This document shows positions 1 to 7,895 of a stretch of 64,000 nt of DNA, one piece after another. Position numbers and translations under genes: made by a program. Every line of letters begins with the position of its first letter. Positions within the stretch are counted from its first letter, which is position 1. The notes under the pieces were generated by a model that did no database searches, was not told the origin of the DNA, and saw only the letters and a list, made by a program, of their open reading frames with translations. Origin of the DNA: Thalassospira lucentensis MCCC 1A00383 = DSM 14000 (GTDB taxonomy: Bacteria > Pseudomonadota > Alphaproteobacteria > Rhodospirillales > Thalassospiraceae); the NCBI RefSeq assembly GCF_000421265.1, contig NZ_ATWN01000009.1:124001-188000 (forward strand), read 5' to 3'.

Positions 1-1
1 C

Positions 2-667
2 CTCGTTCTGAACGGGACCTTTGGGGATCGTGCCAACATTTTCGCTCAGGTTGAACGCACGGATTTCAAAACCCGTACAGTCAGGCTAACATCGGAAAAT
101 GCCGGGCGATTTTTGCGCGCTCTGGACATGTACGACAATCTTCTGGGCGGACGCATGGTGGTCGAAGGAACGGTCGATGAGGGCGATGAGGCCCAACCGT
201 TCACCGGCAAAATCAACATTGATGAATTCCGGGTGGTGAATGCACCGATTGCCGCACGGGTGCTCGGCGCGGCCTCGCTCACAGGCTTAGGTGATGTTTT
301 GGCGGGCAATGGCATTGCCTTTGACGAACTGAACGGTGACTTCACCTATGTCAACGATGTGCTGACCCTTGGCAAGGTGGCGGCAAACGGGACAGCTGTC
401 GGTGTGACGGCCAATGGATCGATTGATTTTGCGAAATCTGAAATCCGCTTGGCGGGATCAATTGTGCCGATCTATGCGTTGAACTCTGCCCTTGGTGTTA
501 TTCCGATCCTTGGCGACCTCCTGGTTGGGGAAGAGGGCGGTGGCATCTTTGCCCCGACATACACCATTGAAGGTGATCTGAATGAGCCGGATGTCGATGT
601 GAACCCGCTATCGACCTTTGTGCCGGGGGTGTTTCGCAACCTCATCACCGGGGCGGAACCGGGGTAA
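2..667 (+). CDS. AsmA/YhdP-like envelope protein, C-terminal fragment (5' truncated by the window)
   Basis: The reading frame is open from base 2 with no start in view, so this is the last 221 or so codons of a larger gene. The visible part has the repetitive beta-strand style of the AsmA/YhdP C-terminal region, with alternating glycine and hydrophobic residues. It ends in a stretch (about bases 440-640) typical of that family, with a Pro-Ile-x-Ala-Leu-Asn-x-x-Leu-Gly segment, a short Gly-rich turn and a final Asp/Val-rich strand. AsmA-like proteins are inner-membrane-anchored bridge proteins linked to lipid transport and outer-membrane assembly. The gene runs toward tyrS, and a bidirectional terminator lies 45 bp past the stop. 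Family assignment is by sequence style only. Confidence 0.75.
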   Translation, partial: LVLNGTFGDRANIFAQVERTDFKTRTVRLTSENAGRFLRALDMYDNLLGGRMVVEGTVDEGDEAQPFTGKINIDEFRVVNAPIAARVLGAASLTGLGDVLAGNGIAFDELNGDFTYVNDVLTLGKVAANGTAVGVTANGSIDFAKSEIRLAGSIVPIYALNSALGVIPILGDLLVGEEGGGIFAPTYTIEGDLNEPDVDVNPLSTFVPGVFRNLITGAEPG

Positions 668-712
668 CGTCCTCAGGTCAATATCGTCGGACCAATGGTA
701 TCGTATTTAAAC

Positions 713-744
713 AAAAACCCCGCAGCACAGGCTGCGGGGTTTTT
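713..744. terminator. Bidirectional rho-independent terminator between the AsmA-like gene and tyrS
   Basis: A 9-bp perfect stem CCCCGCAGC/GCTGCGGGG with loop ACAG is flanked by A5 on the left and T5 on the right. It can therefore end transcription from both convergent genes, whose stops lie at 667 (+) and 767 (-). Confidence 0.9.
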
Positions 745-766
745 GTATTTTGATGAGATTCTTTGG

Positions 767-2020
767 TCAGACCGGTTTGATCAGGACGTGGCGTTTTTTG
801 CCCGCAGAAACCTTGATCACACCGTCTTTGTTGATGGCATCGGCATTAATCGTGGCATTTTCATCGCTGACTTTTTCGTTATTGATTTTGGCCCCGCCAC
901 CCTTGATCAGGCGGCGTGCTTCACCGCCGGTTTTGGCAAGGTCCGTCCGGCGGAGCAGATCAAATGCCGGAATCCCGGCATCAAGTTCAGCCTTGGCAAC
1001 TTCGACGGTTGGCAGGTCGTCGGCAAAAACGCCTTCTTCGAAGGTCTTGCGCGCGGTTTCAGCAGCGGCAAGGGCGGCTTCTTCGCCGCGGCACAGTTTA
1101 ACCGCTTCAAGGGCTAAAATCTTTTTGGCTTCGTTAATCTGCGATCCTTCGAGCTTTTCGTATTCCGCAATCTGTTCGAGCGACATTTCGGTAAACAGAC
1201 GCATGAATTTAACCACGTCGGCGTCTTCGGTATTGCGCCAGAACTGATAGTAGTCATAGGACGACAGGCGTTCTTCATTAAGCCATACAGCACCAGAAGC
1301 CGTCTTGCCCATCTTGGTCCCTGACGCAGTGGTCATCAGCGGCGTGGTCAGGCCAAACAGTGATTTTTCATCAACGCGACGGCCAAGCTCGACACCATTG
1401 ACGATGTTGCCCCACTGATCCGATCCGCCCATCTGCAGCGTGCAGGCATAATTACGGTTCAGTTCAACAAAGTCATAGGCCTGCAGGATCATGTAGTTGA
1501 ATTCAAGGAAGCTCAGCGACTGTTCACGTTCCAGACGAATTTTAACCGAGTCAAAGCTCAGCATCCGGTTGACCGAAAAATGCCGCCCAAAATCACGCAG
1601 GAATTCGATGTAGTTCAGTTTATCAAGCCAATCGGCATTGTTGACCATGATTGCATCGGTCGGGCCATCGCCAAATGTCAGGAACTGCTGAAAGACCTTT
1701 TTGATGCCAGCCATGTTGGCGGCAATGATTTCATCAGTCAAAACCGGGCGGGCGTCGTCACGGCCGGTTGGGTCACCAACACGCGTGGTGCCGCCGCCCA
1801 TCAGGACAATCGGCTTGTGGCCGGTTTTTTGTAACCAGCGCAGCATCATGATCGATACAAGCGATCCGACATGCAGGCTGTCTGCGGTGCAATCATAGCC
1901 CACATAGCACACCACCGTATTTTCCGTCGCATAGGTATCAAGACCTTCGAGGTCCGTACATTGGTGGATATAACCGCGGTCATTCATGACGCGGAGAAAA
2001 TCAGACTTAAGTTCAGTCAT
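767..2020 (-). CDS. tyrS: Tyrosyl-tRNA synthetase
   Basis: Class I aminoacyl-tRNA synthetase that activates tyrosine with ATP and charges tRNA-Tyr in the cytosol. The 417-residue protein has the usual TyrS length. The HIGH-type motif appears as His-Val-Gly at residues 50-52. The KMSKS-type loop appears as Lys-Met-Gly-Lys-Thr at 236-240. A short S4-like RNA-binding domain covers about the last 70 residues. The frame is open for 45 codons upstream, but the start at 2020 gives the family-typical N-terminus (Met-Thr-Glu-Leu-Lys), so the longer form was rejected. It is divergent from anmK, separated by three accessory genes. In many alphaproteobacteria tyrS and anmK are direct neighbours, so the genes between may be a later insertion (inference). 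Confidence 0.97.
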   Translation of the reverse strand: MTELKSDFLRVMNDRGYIHQCTDLEGLDTYATENTVVCYVGYDCTADSLHVGSLVSIMMLRWLQKTGHKPIVLMGGGTTRVGDPTGRDDARPVLTDEIIAANMAGIKKVFQQFLTFGDGPTDAIMVNNADWLDKLNYIEFLRDFGRHFSVNRMLSFDSVKIRLEREQSLSFLEFNYMILQAYDFVELNRNYACTLQMGGSDQWGNIVNGVELGRRVDEKSLFGLTTPLMTTASGTKMGKTASGAVWLNEERLSSYDYYQFWRNTEDADVVKFMRLFTEMSLEQIAEYEKLEGSQINEAKKILALEAVKLCRGEEAALAAAETARKTFEEGVFADDLPTVEVAKAELDAGIPAFDLLRRTDLAKTGGEARRLIKGGGAKINNEKVSDENATINADAINKDGVIKVSAGKKRHVLIKPV

Positions 2021-2167
2021 GTTTTTTTGCGCTATGTTGGTTGTTATGGATAAAAACGGCGTCCGAAATGGACGGACGCGATGATCTAGCACATTCATCG
2101 CAAGATGGGCAATGTCGTAACCAGAAAGACCGACATCGCCCGCTGTCGGAACCAATTGGCCTCCGGG

Positions 2168-2830
2168 TTAACCAACACTGCCAAGATGCCCGGTCTTGAC
2201 ATAGATAAGGCATCCTTCATCGGTGAAAGGTGAATGGGTGCTCAGGTGCGGGTTACGTAACCAGCTTCCAGCGGGATAGATGCCATGCTCGTCGGCAAAG
2301 GTGCCTTCGATGACAAATATTTCTTCACCTCCCCAATGCCGGTGCGCGTTAAATCGGGTCCCCGGTTTCCAGCACACAAGCGCAACGTTTTCAGTTCCGT
2401 GTTGATGCAGGGGTAGAACGGTAAGACCTGCGACGAGGCCGGATACAAAACGCGCAGCCCCGGTGTCAAGCGTCACTTGCTGCGTGTCTTCGGCGGCAAA
2501 TTGATGAAGTTTGACCAGCATGGTGCAACCCTGCTTGCTAAAGGGTTTGTGACGTGTGCCGATGGGGTTGCGGATATAGGTGCCCGGGCCGTAATCGCCG
2601 GTTTCATCCGAGAAAGTACCATCAAGAACCAGAAACTCCTCACCGCCATCATGGGTGTGGGCGTCAAAGGATGCATTGGCGGCAAATCTGACAATTGTTG
2701 TCGCCCGTGCAATTTCGTCGCCAATCCGGTCGAGCATCATACGCTCGACACTGCTCGCGGGGGATTGTTGCCAATGATAATCTTCCGGTCGAATGACGAC
2801 CCGTTTGGTGAAATCTGCATTTAGCCGCAT
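2168..2830 (-). CDS. Double-cupin ChrR-like protein
   Basis: A 220-residue soluble protein with two tandem cupin domains, roughly residues 30-115 and 135-215. Each carries the metal-binding pattern: His-Thr-His-Asp-Gly-Gly-Glu-Glu in the first and His-Arg-His-Trp-Gly-Gly-Glu-Glu in the second. Each is followed by the second cupin motif Gly-x-Tyr/Ser-x-x-Arg/Leu-Asn-Pro with a later His. This arrangement resembles the C-terminal domain of ChrR anti-sigma factors, which senses oxidative conditions. The N-terminal zinc anti-sigma domain is absent and no sigma factor is adjacent, so it is more likely a free-standing cupin of unknown ligand. The start at 2830 follows AGGAG. It may be read with the SDR upstream of it on the same strand. 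Confidence 0.8.
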   Translation of the reverse strand: MRLNADFTKRVVIRPEDYHWQQSPASSVERMMLDRIGDEIARATTIVRFAANASFDAHTHDGGEEFLVLDGTFSDETGDYGPGTYIRNPIGTRHKPFSKQGCTMLVKLHQFAAEDTQQVTLDTGAARFVSGLVAGLTVLPLHQHGTENVALVCWKPGTRFNAHRHWGGEEIFVIEGTFADEHGIYPAGSWLRNPHLSTHSPFTDEGCLIYVKTGHLGSVG

Positions 2831-2934
2831 CGCAAAGCTCCTGTTTAATTCTGCATCTTGGTATGAACTGACCGGACAAGGGACTTTTGTCCGATCAGCT
2901 TGTTCAAGTCGGTACTGGAAAGCCGGATCGTTGT

Positions 2935-3705
2935 TTACTGGCGGCCCGCCATGACCCCACCATCGACCGAAAGAACTGTGCCGGTGATCCAGGATGCCTT
3001 TTCCGATGCAAGGAAAAGGATAGCTTCGGCGATGTCCGCAGGCTGGCCATTCCGGCCAAGCGGATGGAAGCTGTTAAAGCCGGGCAAGACTTCCTTGACC
3101 TGCTCGTCACTCATAAAGGTGTTATAAACCGGCGTTTCAACGACCGCCGGTGCAACGGCATTAATGCGGATGTTATGTTCTGATAGTTCGATGGCAAGGT
3201 TCTTGACCAGTTGATGAACACCGGCATTGGCAGCAGAATAGGCCGCCGACGGTGTCGCGCCGATGGCCTGCAATGCCCACATCGAACCGGTCTGGACAAT
3301 CGTGCCGCCACCCCGGCGCTTCATGACTTTGGCCGCAGACTGAGCCGCAAAGAACTTGCCTTTCAGAATGATATCAAGGAACCGGTCATATTCGGCCTCG
3401 CTCAGTTCCAGAAACGGTTTGGGTTCAAATATTCCGGCATTATTGATCAGGATGTCTAAACCACCAAAAGCAGTTTCAGCGGACTCCACAAGTGCTTCAG
3501 CCGTGGCGGGCAAAGCGATATCGGCTGCAATCAGGTGAATGCGACTTCTGTCCTGTGAAATAGAGTCGGCCGCATCTTCAAGTTTAACTGCGTTGCGACC
3601 ATTCATTACGATATTCGCCCCCGCCTGATGCATGCGTTTTGCAACTTCCAATCCGATCCCGGAGCCGGCACCTGTGATGATTGCTGTTTTGTTTTCGAAT
3701 GACAT
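2935..3705 (-). CDS. Short-chain dehydrogenase/reductase with the catalytic Lys replaced by Asn
   Basis: A classical SDR of 256 residues with a Rossmann fold. The cofactor motif Thr-Gly-Ala-Gly-Ser-Gly-Ile-Gly is at 11-18, Asn-Asn-Ala-Gly at 88-91, the catalytic Ser near 141 and the catalytic Tyr at 156. The conserved Tyr-x-x-x-Lys pattern reads Tyr-Ser-Ala-Ala-Asn, so the Lys that lowers the Tyr pKa and binds the nicotinamide ribose is Asn160. The codon reads AAT on the minus strand and the surrounding frame is intact, so this is not a simple frameshift artefact. The rest of the enzyme looks complete, including the C-terminal Ser-Val-Asp-Gly-Gly. The substrate is unknown. A TetR gene lies just upstream in the same direction, and a copy of its probable operator sits 8 bp before this start codon. 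Confidence 0.88.
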   Translation of the reverse strand: MSFENKTAIITGAGSGIGLEVAKRMHQAGANIVMNGRNAVKLEDAADSISQDRSRIHLIAADIALPATAEALVESAETAFGGLDILINNAGIFEPKPFLELSEAEYDRFLDIILKGKFFAAQSAAKVMKRRGGGTIVQTGSMWALQAIGATPSAAYSAANAGVHQLVKNLAIELSEHNIRINAVAPAVVETPVYNTFMSDEQVKEVLPGFNSFHPLGRNGQPADIAEAILFLASEKASWITGTVLSVDGGVMAGRQ

Positions 3706-3712
3706 AATTACT

Positions 3713-3730
3713 ACCTACTAGTTGGATGGT
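3713..3730. promoter_or_regulatory. Candidate TetR operator, copy 2 (upstream of the SDR)
   Basis: The 18-bp stretch ACCTACTAGTTGGATGGT matches the operator in front of the TetR gene (4361-4378) at 14 of 18 positions, including the first nine. It lies directly upstream of the SDR start codon. Its right arm is imperfect (GATGGT instead of GTAGGT). A role in TetR binding is inferred from the match and the position. Confidence 0.6.
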
Positions 3731-3791
3731 AAAATGGGTAAATTAAGAACAGAACTTGGAGGTTCTTCGAAGGATTACATGTTGTTTGGTT

Positions 3792-4355
3792 CTAGTTGGT
3801 CAAGCGTGACAGCAGCAATGCAACGGCATTATCGAAAGTCGTTACGTCCTGACTTGCGTGGGCCATTAATTGGGCCCCTTCAATCAGGGCAAGGCAGCTT
3901 GCTGCTTCGAGTTTGCTTTCCGACAAATTTTTGATCGAGCCGTCTGTCTGAGCTGTTTCAAAAAGTGTTTCCAGCCATTTCAGACTTGCGTCATGAAAGT
4001 GCGAGATTTCCCTTAATGTTGCGTCATCAAGACTGTTTCTGTCGGAACTGAGCGCGACACACAGGCAAATGGTTTTTCCGCCTTGCAAGGCATCCCGATA
4101 AATATCGATATACCCGCGCAACTGACCATCTGCGAGGTGTTTGCTTTTGGCGAGCTCTGAAAGGGTATCTTCAAAAACGAGCCGATAGCGTTCCATCATC
4201 GCCTGTCCAAGTATTGCCTTGGTCGGGAAATGATGATGGATGCTTGCCTTTCGAATGCCAACAGCGGTTGCAAGGTCGGCATAGCTAAACCCGTCAAAAC
4301 CACGTTGACGCGCAATCGTTTCGGCAGAATCAAGAAGGGCTGTTTTTGTATCCAT
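3792..4355 (-). CDS. TetR-family transcriptional regulator
   Basis: A 187-residue regulator with an N-terminal helix-turn-helix. The segment Gly-Phe-x-Gly-Phe-Ser-Tyr-Ala-Asp-Leu-Ala leads into Gly-Ile-Arg-Lys-Ala-Ser-Ile-His-His-His-Phe-Pro-x-Lys (about residues 20-50), the classic TetR recognition helix and its following turn. The C-terminal ligand domain resembles the YxaF/LmrA-like group that often controls dehydrogenases or flavin enzymes. The start at 4355 removes 12 unneeded upstream codons that would overlap the operator. A palindrome (4361-4378) sits immediately upstream and a related site precedes the SDR, so autorepression and SDR control are likely. Ligand unknown. Confidence 0.9.
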   Translation of the reverse strand: MDTKTALLDSAETIARQRGFDGFSYADLATAVGIRKASIHHHFPTKAILGQAMMERYRLVFEDTLSELAKSKHLADGQLRGYIDIYRDALQGGKTICLCVALSSDRNSLDDATLREISHFHDASLKWLETLFETAQTDGSIKNLSESKLEAASCLALIEGAQLMAHASQDVTTFDNAVALLLSRLTN

Positions 4356-4360
4356 AACAA

Positions 4361-4378
4361 ACCTACTAGCAGGTAGGT
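4361..4378. promoter_or_regulatory. Candidate TetR operator, copy 1 (autoregulatory)
   Basis: Inverted repeat ACCTAC-N6-GTAGGT with perfect 6-bp arms, 5 bp upstream of the TetR start codon. A degenerate second copy lies before the SDR gene. Autorepression is inferred from the location. Confidence 0.7.
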
Positions 4379-4478
4379 AGTGACGCGTCAATCAAATTCG
4401 TCAATGCATTCCATTCGAGCTTGTCGTGATCTGTGGTTCGACGATAAGCTTCGATCAGGAATTTTGCGGAGCGCATAG

Positions 4479-5594
4479 ATGGGAACAGGCTGGATCAAGG
4501 CAATCGGAATGATGAGCGGCACGTCACTGGACGGGGTCGACGCGGCACTGATTGAAACCAACGGGATCGATGTCCGTCGTACCGGGCAATCTGTTTTTAT
4601 TGCCTATACCGCTGATTTGCGCGAACGCATGCGGGGATGCTTTGGCAATCGGTTTGCCACCAACAGCGAACAGGTGATCGCGGACGATTTGACCGATGCG
4701 CATGTTGATGCCGTTAGCATGTTGCTGGACAAAGCCGGGATTGCGGCCTCTGAAATCGGTGTAATCGGGTTTCACGGGCAGACGGTTTTTCATGAACCGG
4801 CCTCCGGGATCACCCGTCAGATCGGGACACCTTACATGCTGGCGGAAAAAACCGGCATTCCGGTTGTGGCCGATTTCCGCCTTGCCGATGTTGCCGCCGG
4901 GGGCGAGGGTGCGCCACTTGCCCCAGTCTACCATGCGGCCCTGATGAAAAGTGCCGGCGTTGAAATGCCCGTCGCGGTTCTAAATATCGGCGGTGTGTCC
5001 AATGTGACATGGATCGGCCCAGATGACGCACTACTGGCGTTTGACTGCGGGCCGGGCAATGCGCGCCTTGATGACTGGATGCTGCGCCATACCGGCACAC
5101 CGGTTGATATGAACGGTGCAACGGCATCGTCCGGGCAGGCCGATCCGATGGTTGAAGTGAAATTTCTTGAAGATCCGTATTTTGATCGCGTGCCACCAAA
5201 ATCCCTTGATCGTGAAGACATGGCCGCAACCATTGATGGGCTGGTAGCCGAGGCAAAGCTAAGCATGGCGGATGGGGCGGCGACCCTTGCCAATTGTACG
5301 GTGGCGGCCATCGTTGCCGGAGTGAACCATCTGCCCGCAGCCCCCAAAGGCTGGTTTGTCTGTGGCGGTGGGCGGCATAATCAATATATTATGGCACAGC
5401 TTAATGAACGGCTGGGAGTTCCTGTGCGATCAGTTGACGAACTTGATTGGGACGGTGATGCGGTTGAGGCCGAATGTTTTGGCTATTTGGCCGTGCGCCA
5501 TCTGCGCGGTTTACCGCTCAGCTTTCCGGGTACGACCGGGGTGGCGGAGCCCTGTTGCGGTGGAAAGCTATACCAAACGAAAAAGGCCGCCTGA
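4479..5594 (+). CDS. anmK: Anhydro-N-acetylmuramic acid kinase
   Basis: Cell-wall recycling enzyme that hydrolyses and phosphorylates 1,6-anhydro-MurNAc to MurNAc-6-phosphate in the cytosol. At 371 residues it has the normal family length. The N-terminus carries the ATPase-fold phosphate motif Gly-Met-Met-Ser-Gly-Thr-Ser-Leu-Asp-Gly-Val-Asp. Other family segments follow: Gly-Phe-His-Gly-Gln-Thr, Asn-Ile-Gly-Gly-Val-Ser-Asn, Asp-Cys-Gly-Pro-Gly-Asn near the middle, and Cys-Gly-Gly-Gly-Arg-His-Asn toward the C-terminus. The stop codon lies inside the following terminator palindrome. It is divergent from the tyrS region. Confidence 0.96.
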   Translation: MGTGWIKAIGMMSGTSLDGVDAALIETNGIDVRRTGQSVFIAYTADLRERMRGCFGNRFATNSEQVIADDLTDAHVDAVSMLLDKAGIAASEIGVIGFHGQTVFHEPASGITRQIGTPYMLAEKTGIPVVADFRLADVAAGGEGAPLAPVYHAALMKSAGVEMPVAVLNIGGVSNVTWIGPDDALLAFDCGPGNARLDDWMLRHTGTPVDMNGATASSGQADPMVEVKFLEDPYFDRVPPKSLDREDMAATIDGLVAEAKLSMADGAATLANCTVAAIVAGVNHLPAAPKGWFVCGGGRHNQYIMAQLNERLGVPVRSVDELDWDGDAVEAECFGYLAVRHLRGLPLSFPGTTGVAEPCCGGKLYQTKKAA

Positions 5595-5607
5595 TCAGGC
5601 GGCCTTT
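5582..5607. terminator. Terminator overlapping the anmK stop codon
   Basis: A perfect 26-bp palindrome with arms AAAGGCCGCC and GGCGGCCTTT around TGATCA. The anmK TGA (5592-5594) is part of the hairpin. It also serves the convergent hydrolase gene. Confidence 0.85.
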
Positions 5608-5642
5608 GGTCTATTGTCGTTGCCTACTCGCGGCGGGTCGCT

Positions 5643-6281
5643 TTACGCGCCACGCTTCTCAAGATAAGCTGCCGTGTGCTTGATTACGTCGTCTTGCTGT
5701 TTGGCAAAATAGTGATCGGCACCGTCAATCGTGCGCAAATCCACTTCAATACCCTTCTGGGCATTAAGCTTGTCAGCCAGTTTATTGACCGACGCCAGCG
5801 GAATGTTGCTGTCCTGCGTGCCATGGATCATCAGACCCGATGACGGGCAGGGTGCCAGGAAGGTGAAGTCATATTCGCTGGCTGGCGGCGCGACGCAAAC
5901 GAACCCGTCAATTTCCGGGCGGCGCATCAAAAGCTGCATGCCGATCCAGGACCCAAACGAATACCCTGCGACCCAAGTGGCGCGCGCATTGGCGTTATAG
6001 GTTTGCATCCAGTCAAGAGCCGATGCCGCATCAGACAGCTCACCGATCCCTTGATCATAGACGCCCTGCGAGCGACCAACGCCGCGGAAGTTGAAGCGCA
6101 TGACCGAATAACCGCGATCCTTGAACATGTTGAACATGTTAAAGCACAATTTATTGTTCATTGTGCCGCCCTGCTGGGGGTGCGGATGGAGAATGAGTGC
6201 GATGGGCGAATCGTCAGCGCTGTTATGGTGGTAGCGACCGTCAAGGCGACCTTCGGGGCCGTTAAAAATGACCTCAGGCAT
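5643..6281 (-). CDS. Small alpha/beta hydrolase
   Basis: A 212-residue cytosolic alpha/beta hydrolase of the dienelactone-hydrolase-like type. It has the early His-Pro-His-Pro segment (about 32-35), the Arg-Gly-Val-Gly-Arg-Ser-x-Gly loop, and a nucleophile elbow Gly-Tyr-Ser-Phe-Gly-Ser centred on Ser108. The likely acid is Asp in Gly-Thr-Gln-Asp and the likely His is in Gly-Ala-Asp-His-Tyr-Phe near the end. This group is widespread in alphaproteobacteria and its substrate is not established. It ends convergent with anmK and starts 245 bp from cysE, with which it is divergent. Confidence 0.9.
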   Translation of the reverse strand: MPEVIFNGPEGRLDGRYHHNSADDSPIALILHPHPQQGGTMNNKLCFNMFNMFKDRGYSVMRFNFRGVGRSQGVYDQGIGELSDAASALDWMQTYNANARATWVAGYSFGSWIGMQLLMRRPEIDGFVCVAPPASEYDFTFLAPCPSSGLMIHGTQDSNIPLASVNKLADKLNAQKGIEVDLRTIDGADHYFAKQQDDVIKHTAAYLEKRGA

Positions 6282-6384
6282 GGATCAGACTGCTCCTGTC
6301 CACGAATGGAATAATGTGTGCAACAAAAATATCCGAGTGTTTTTGTAAGTTTTTTCGTGTTTGCGCATAAATTGCTTTGGGCAA

Positions 6385-6417
6385 ATACTTGACCAAGTTA
6401 CTCGGTTATCCTATATT
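6385..6417 (+). promoter_or_regulatory. cysE/isc promoter with an overlapping IscR type-1 box
   Basis: The -35 hexamer TTGACC (6389-6394) and the -10 hexamer TATATT (6412-6417) are separated by 17 bp. Bases 6385-6409 match the published E. coli IscR type-1 (Fe-S-IscR) consensus at 21 of 25 positions by my count, including both ATA/TAT ends and both TGAC/TC cores. The box covers the -35 element and most of the spacer, which fits repression by [2Fe-2S]-IscR. No equally good box was seen directly upstream of iscR, so this site probably serves the whole cysE-isc unit. Confidence 0.75.
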
Positions 6418-6526
6418 CCGGCTAACGCAATGGCGCCATGTAAACCCGATCTTACGTCTTGCGTAAGGCCGGGTGTTGGCGTGGCTGCCGGGAATCGAAG
6501 ATACTAATTACACAGTGGACCGCCCC

Positions 6527-7255
6527 ATGTTCAAGCTAATTCGTCAGGAAATTGACGCGATGATTGCCCGCGATCCAGCGGCACGCTCCCGTTTGGAGAT
6601 CGCGCTCTGTTATCCGGCGTTTCACGCAATCATGGGATATCGCGGCACACACTGGCTGTGGCAGCGTGGTTTTCGTATCACAGCCCGCTTCATTTCGCAG
6701 ATTTTCCGTTGGCTGACCGGGATCGAAATTCACCCGGGCGCAAAAATTGGCAAACGGTTCTTTATCGACCACGGCATGGGCGTTGTGATTGGTGAAACGG
6801 CCGAGATTGGCGATGACGTAACATTGTATCAGGGGGTCACCCTTGGTGGAACGTCGCCGAGCGTTAATAGCGACGGCCAACGTGGCCTTAAACGCCATCC
6901 TACGCTTGAAGATGGCGTGATTGTTGGCTCGGGCGCGCAAATTCTCGGCCCGTTTATCGTGCGCAAGAATGCACGTGTTGGCGGTAATGCGGTGGTGCTG
7001 TCGGAAGTGCCCGAAGGCGCGACTGTGGTCGGGATCCCCGCCAAGATCGTACGCCACGAAGCCGATGATCGTTTCTGTGCCTATGGCACGCCGATTGGTG
7101 ATCTGCCTGATCCCGTGGCGCGTGCGCTTGAAGAACTGGGTCGCGAAGTCAAAGAACTGCGCGGTCAGGTCGCCGAGCTTAAAACAGATAACAAGTCATC
7201 TGGTGGCAGTGATGTGATTGCCGACAAGCCACGCATCGTCGCGTCATCGGAATGA
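6527..7255 (+). CDS. cysE: Serine O-acetyltransferase
   Basis: First enzyme of cysteine synthesis; it makes O-acetylserine from serine and acetyl-CoA. The protein is 242 residues. An N-terminal helical domain is followed by left-handed beta-helix hexapeptide repeats (about 65-185), including the diagnostic Asp-His-Gly-Met-Gly-Val-Val-Ile-Gly-Glu-Thr-Ala segment and the Gly-Gly-Thr loop. An in-frame GTG at 6473 would add 18 residues, but the ATG at 6527 gives the usual N-terminus (Met-Phe-Lys-x-Ile-Arg-x-Glu-Ile-Asp). The C-terminal tail is Lys/Glu-rich and variable. It is the first gene of the ISC unit, so cysteine supply is linked to Fe-S assembly. The feedback site was not assessed. Confidence 0.95.
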   Translation: MFKLIRQEIDAMIARDPAARSRLEIALCYPAFHAIMGYRGTHWLWQRGFRITARFISQIFRWLTGIEIHPGAKIGKRFFIDHGMGVVIGETAEIGDDVTLYQGVTLGGTSPSVNSDGQRGLKRHPTLEDGVIVGSGAQILGPFIVRKNARVGGNAVVLSEVPEGATVVGIPAKIVRHEADDRFCAYGTPIGDLPDPVARALEELGREVKELRGQVAELKTDNKSSGGSDVIADKPRIVASSE

Positions 7256-7352
7256 GTTAGGCGCAGGTTCGCGCCACGAATACGAACAGAGCCCGCTGTC
7301 AGGTTTGCACACATAACAGCATGACCGGGGCAGCAAGGCAGGAGGATGAACC

Positions 7353-7835
7353 GTGAAGCTGAGTACCAAAGGCCGCTATGCCGTGATGGCGATGGTCGAT
7401 CTCGCTGAAAGCAGCAAGGACCGACCGGTAGCACTTGCGGATATCGCGGACCGTCAGGAAATTTCACTGTCTTATCTTGAACAGCTTTTTGGCAAATTGC
7501 GCAAAGGCGGCTTGGTCCGTTCCGTGCGTGGTCCGGGGGGCGGATACCTTCTGGCGCGCACTGCTCAGGAAACCCGCGTTGCCGATGTGATCTTGGCTGT
7601 TGATGAGCCGATCCGCGCAACCCGCTGTAAGTCCGGTTCGCCAAAAGGATGCAAGGCCAATCAGGGACGCTGCCAAACCCATGAATTGTGGGAAGAACTT
7701 GGCAATCAGATTTACCTTTATCTGGCGTCCGTTAGTCTGGCCGATGTGGTTGGACGCAATGTCAGTGGTTCCTTGCGGGTTTTCCCGTCGAAAACCACGC
7801 AAATAGAAGAGCCGTCACAGGTTGCGGCACAGTGA
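7353..7835 (+). CDS. iscR: Fe-S cluster regulator of the Rrf2 family
   Basis: A 160-residue Rrf2 transcription factor that senses [2Fe-2S] supply and controls the isc genes. The winged helix-turn-helix occupies the first 65 residues and starts with Met-Lys-Leu-Ser-Thr-Lys-Gly-Arg-Tyr-Ala. The cluster-binding region holds Cys92, Cys100 and Cys107 followed by His110. This matches the three-Cys/one-His ligand set of IscR, with slightly wider spacing than in E. coli. The start codon is GTG at 7353 behind a strong GGAGGA at 7341-7346. The gene lies 97 bp after cysE and 60 bp before the first desulfurase. Confidence 0.95.
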   Translation: MKLSTKGRYAVMAMVDLAESSKDRPVALADIADRQEISLSYLEQLFGKLRKGGLVRSVRGPGGGYLLARTAQETRVADVILAVDEPIRATRCKSGSPKGCKANQGRCQTHELWEELGNQIYLYLASVSLADVVGRNVSGSLRVFPSKTTQIEEPSQVAAQ

Positions 7836-7895
7836 TTAGTCCTCTATATCGTGCGTATAGGGACGGCAAATGCGAATAAGGATGATTTTAAACTG

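Noticed and set aside
7256-7352. Second IscR box directly before iscR
   Set aside because: I scanned the gap for TGAC-N7-type dyads and found none close to the consensus. The strong site is upstream of cysE.
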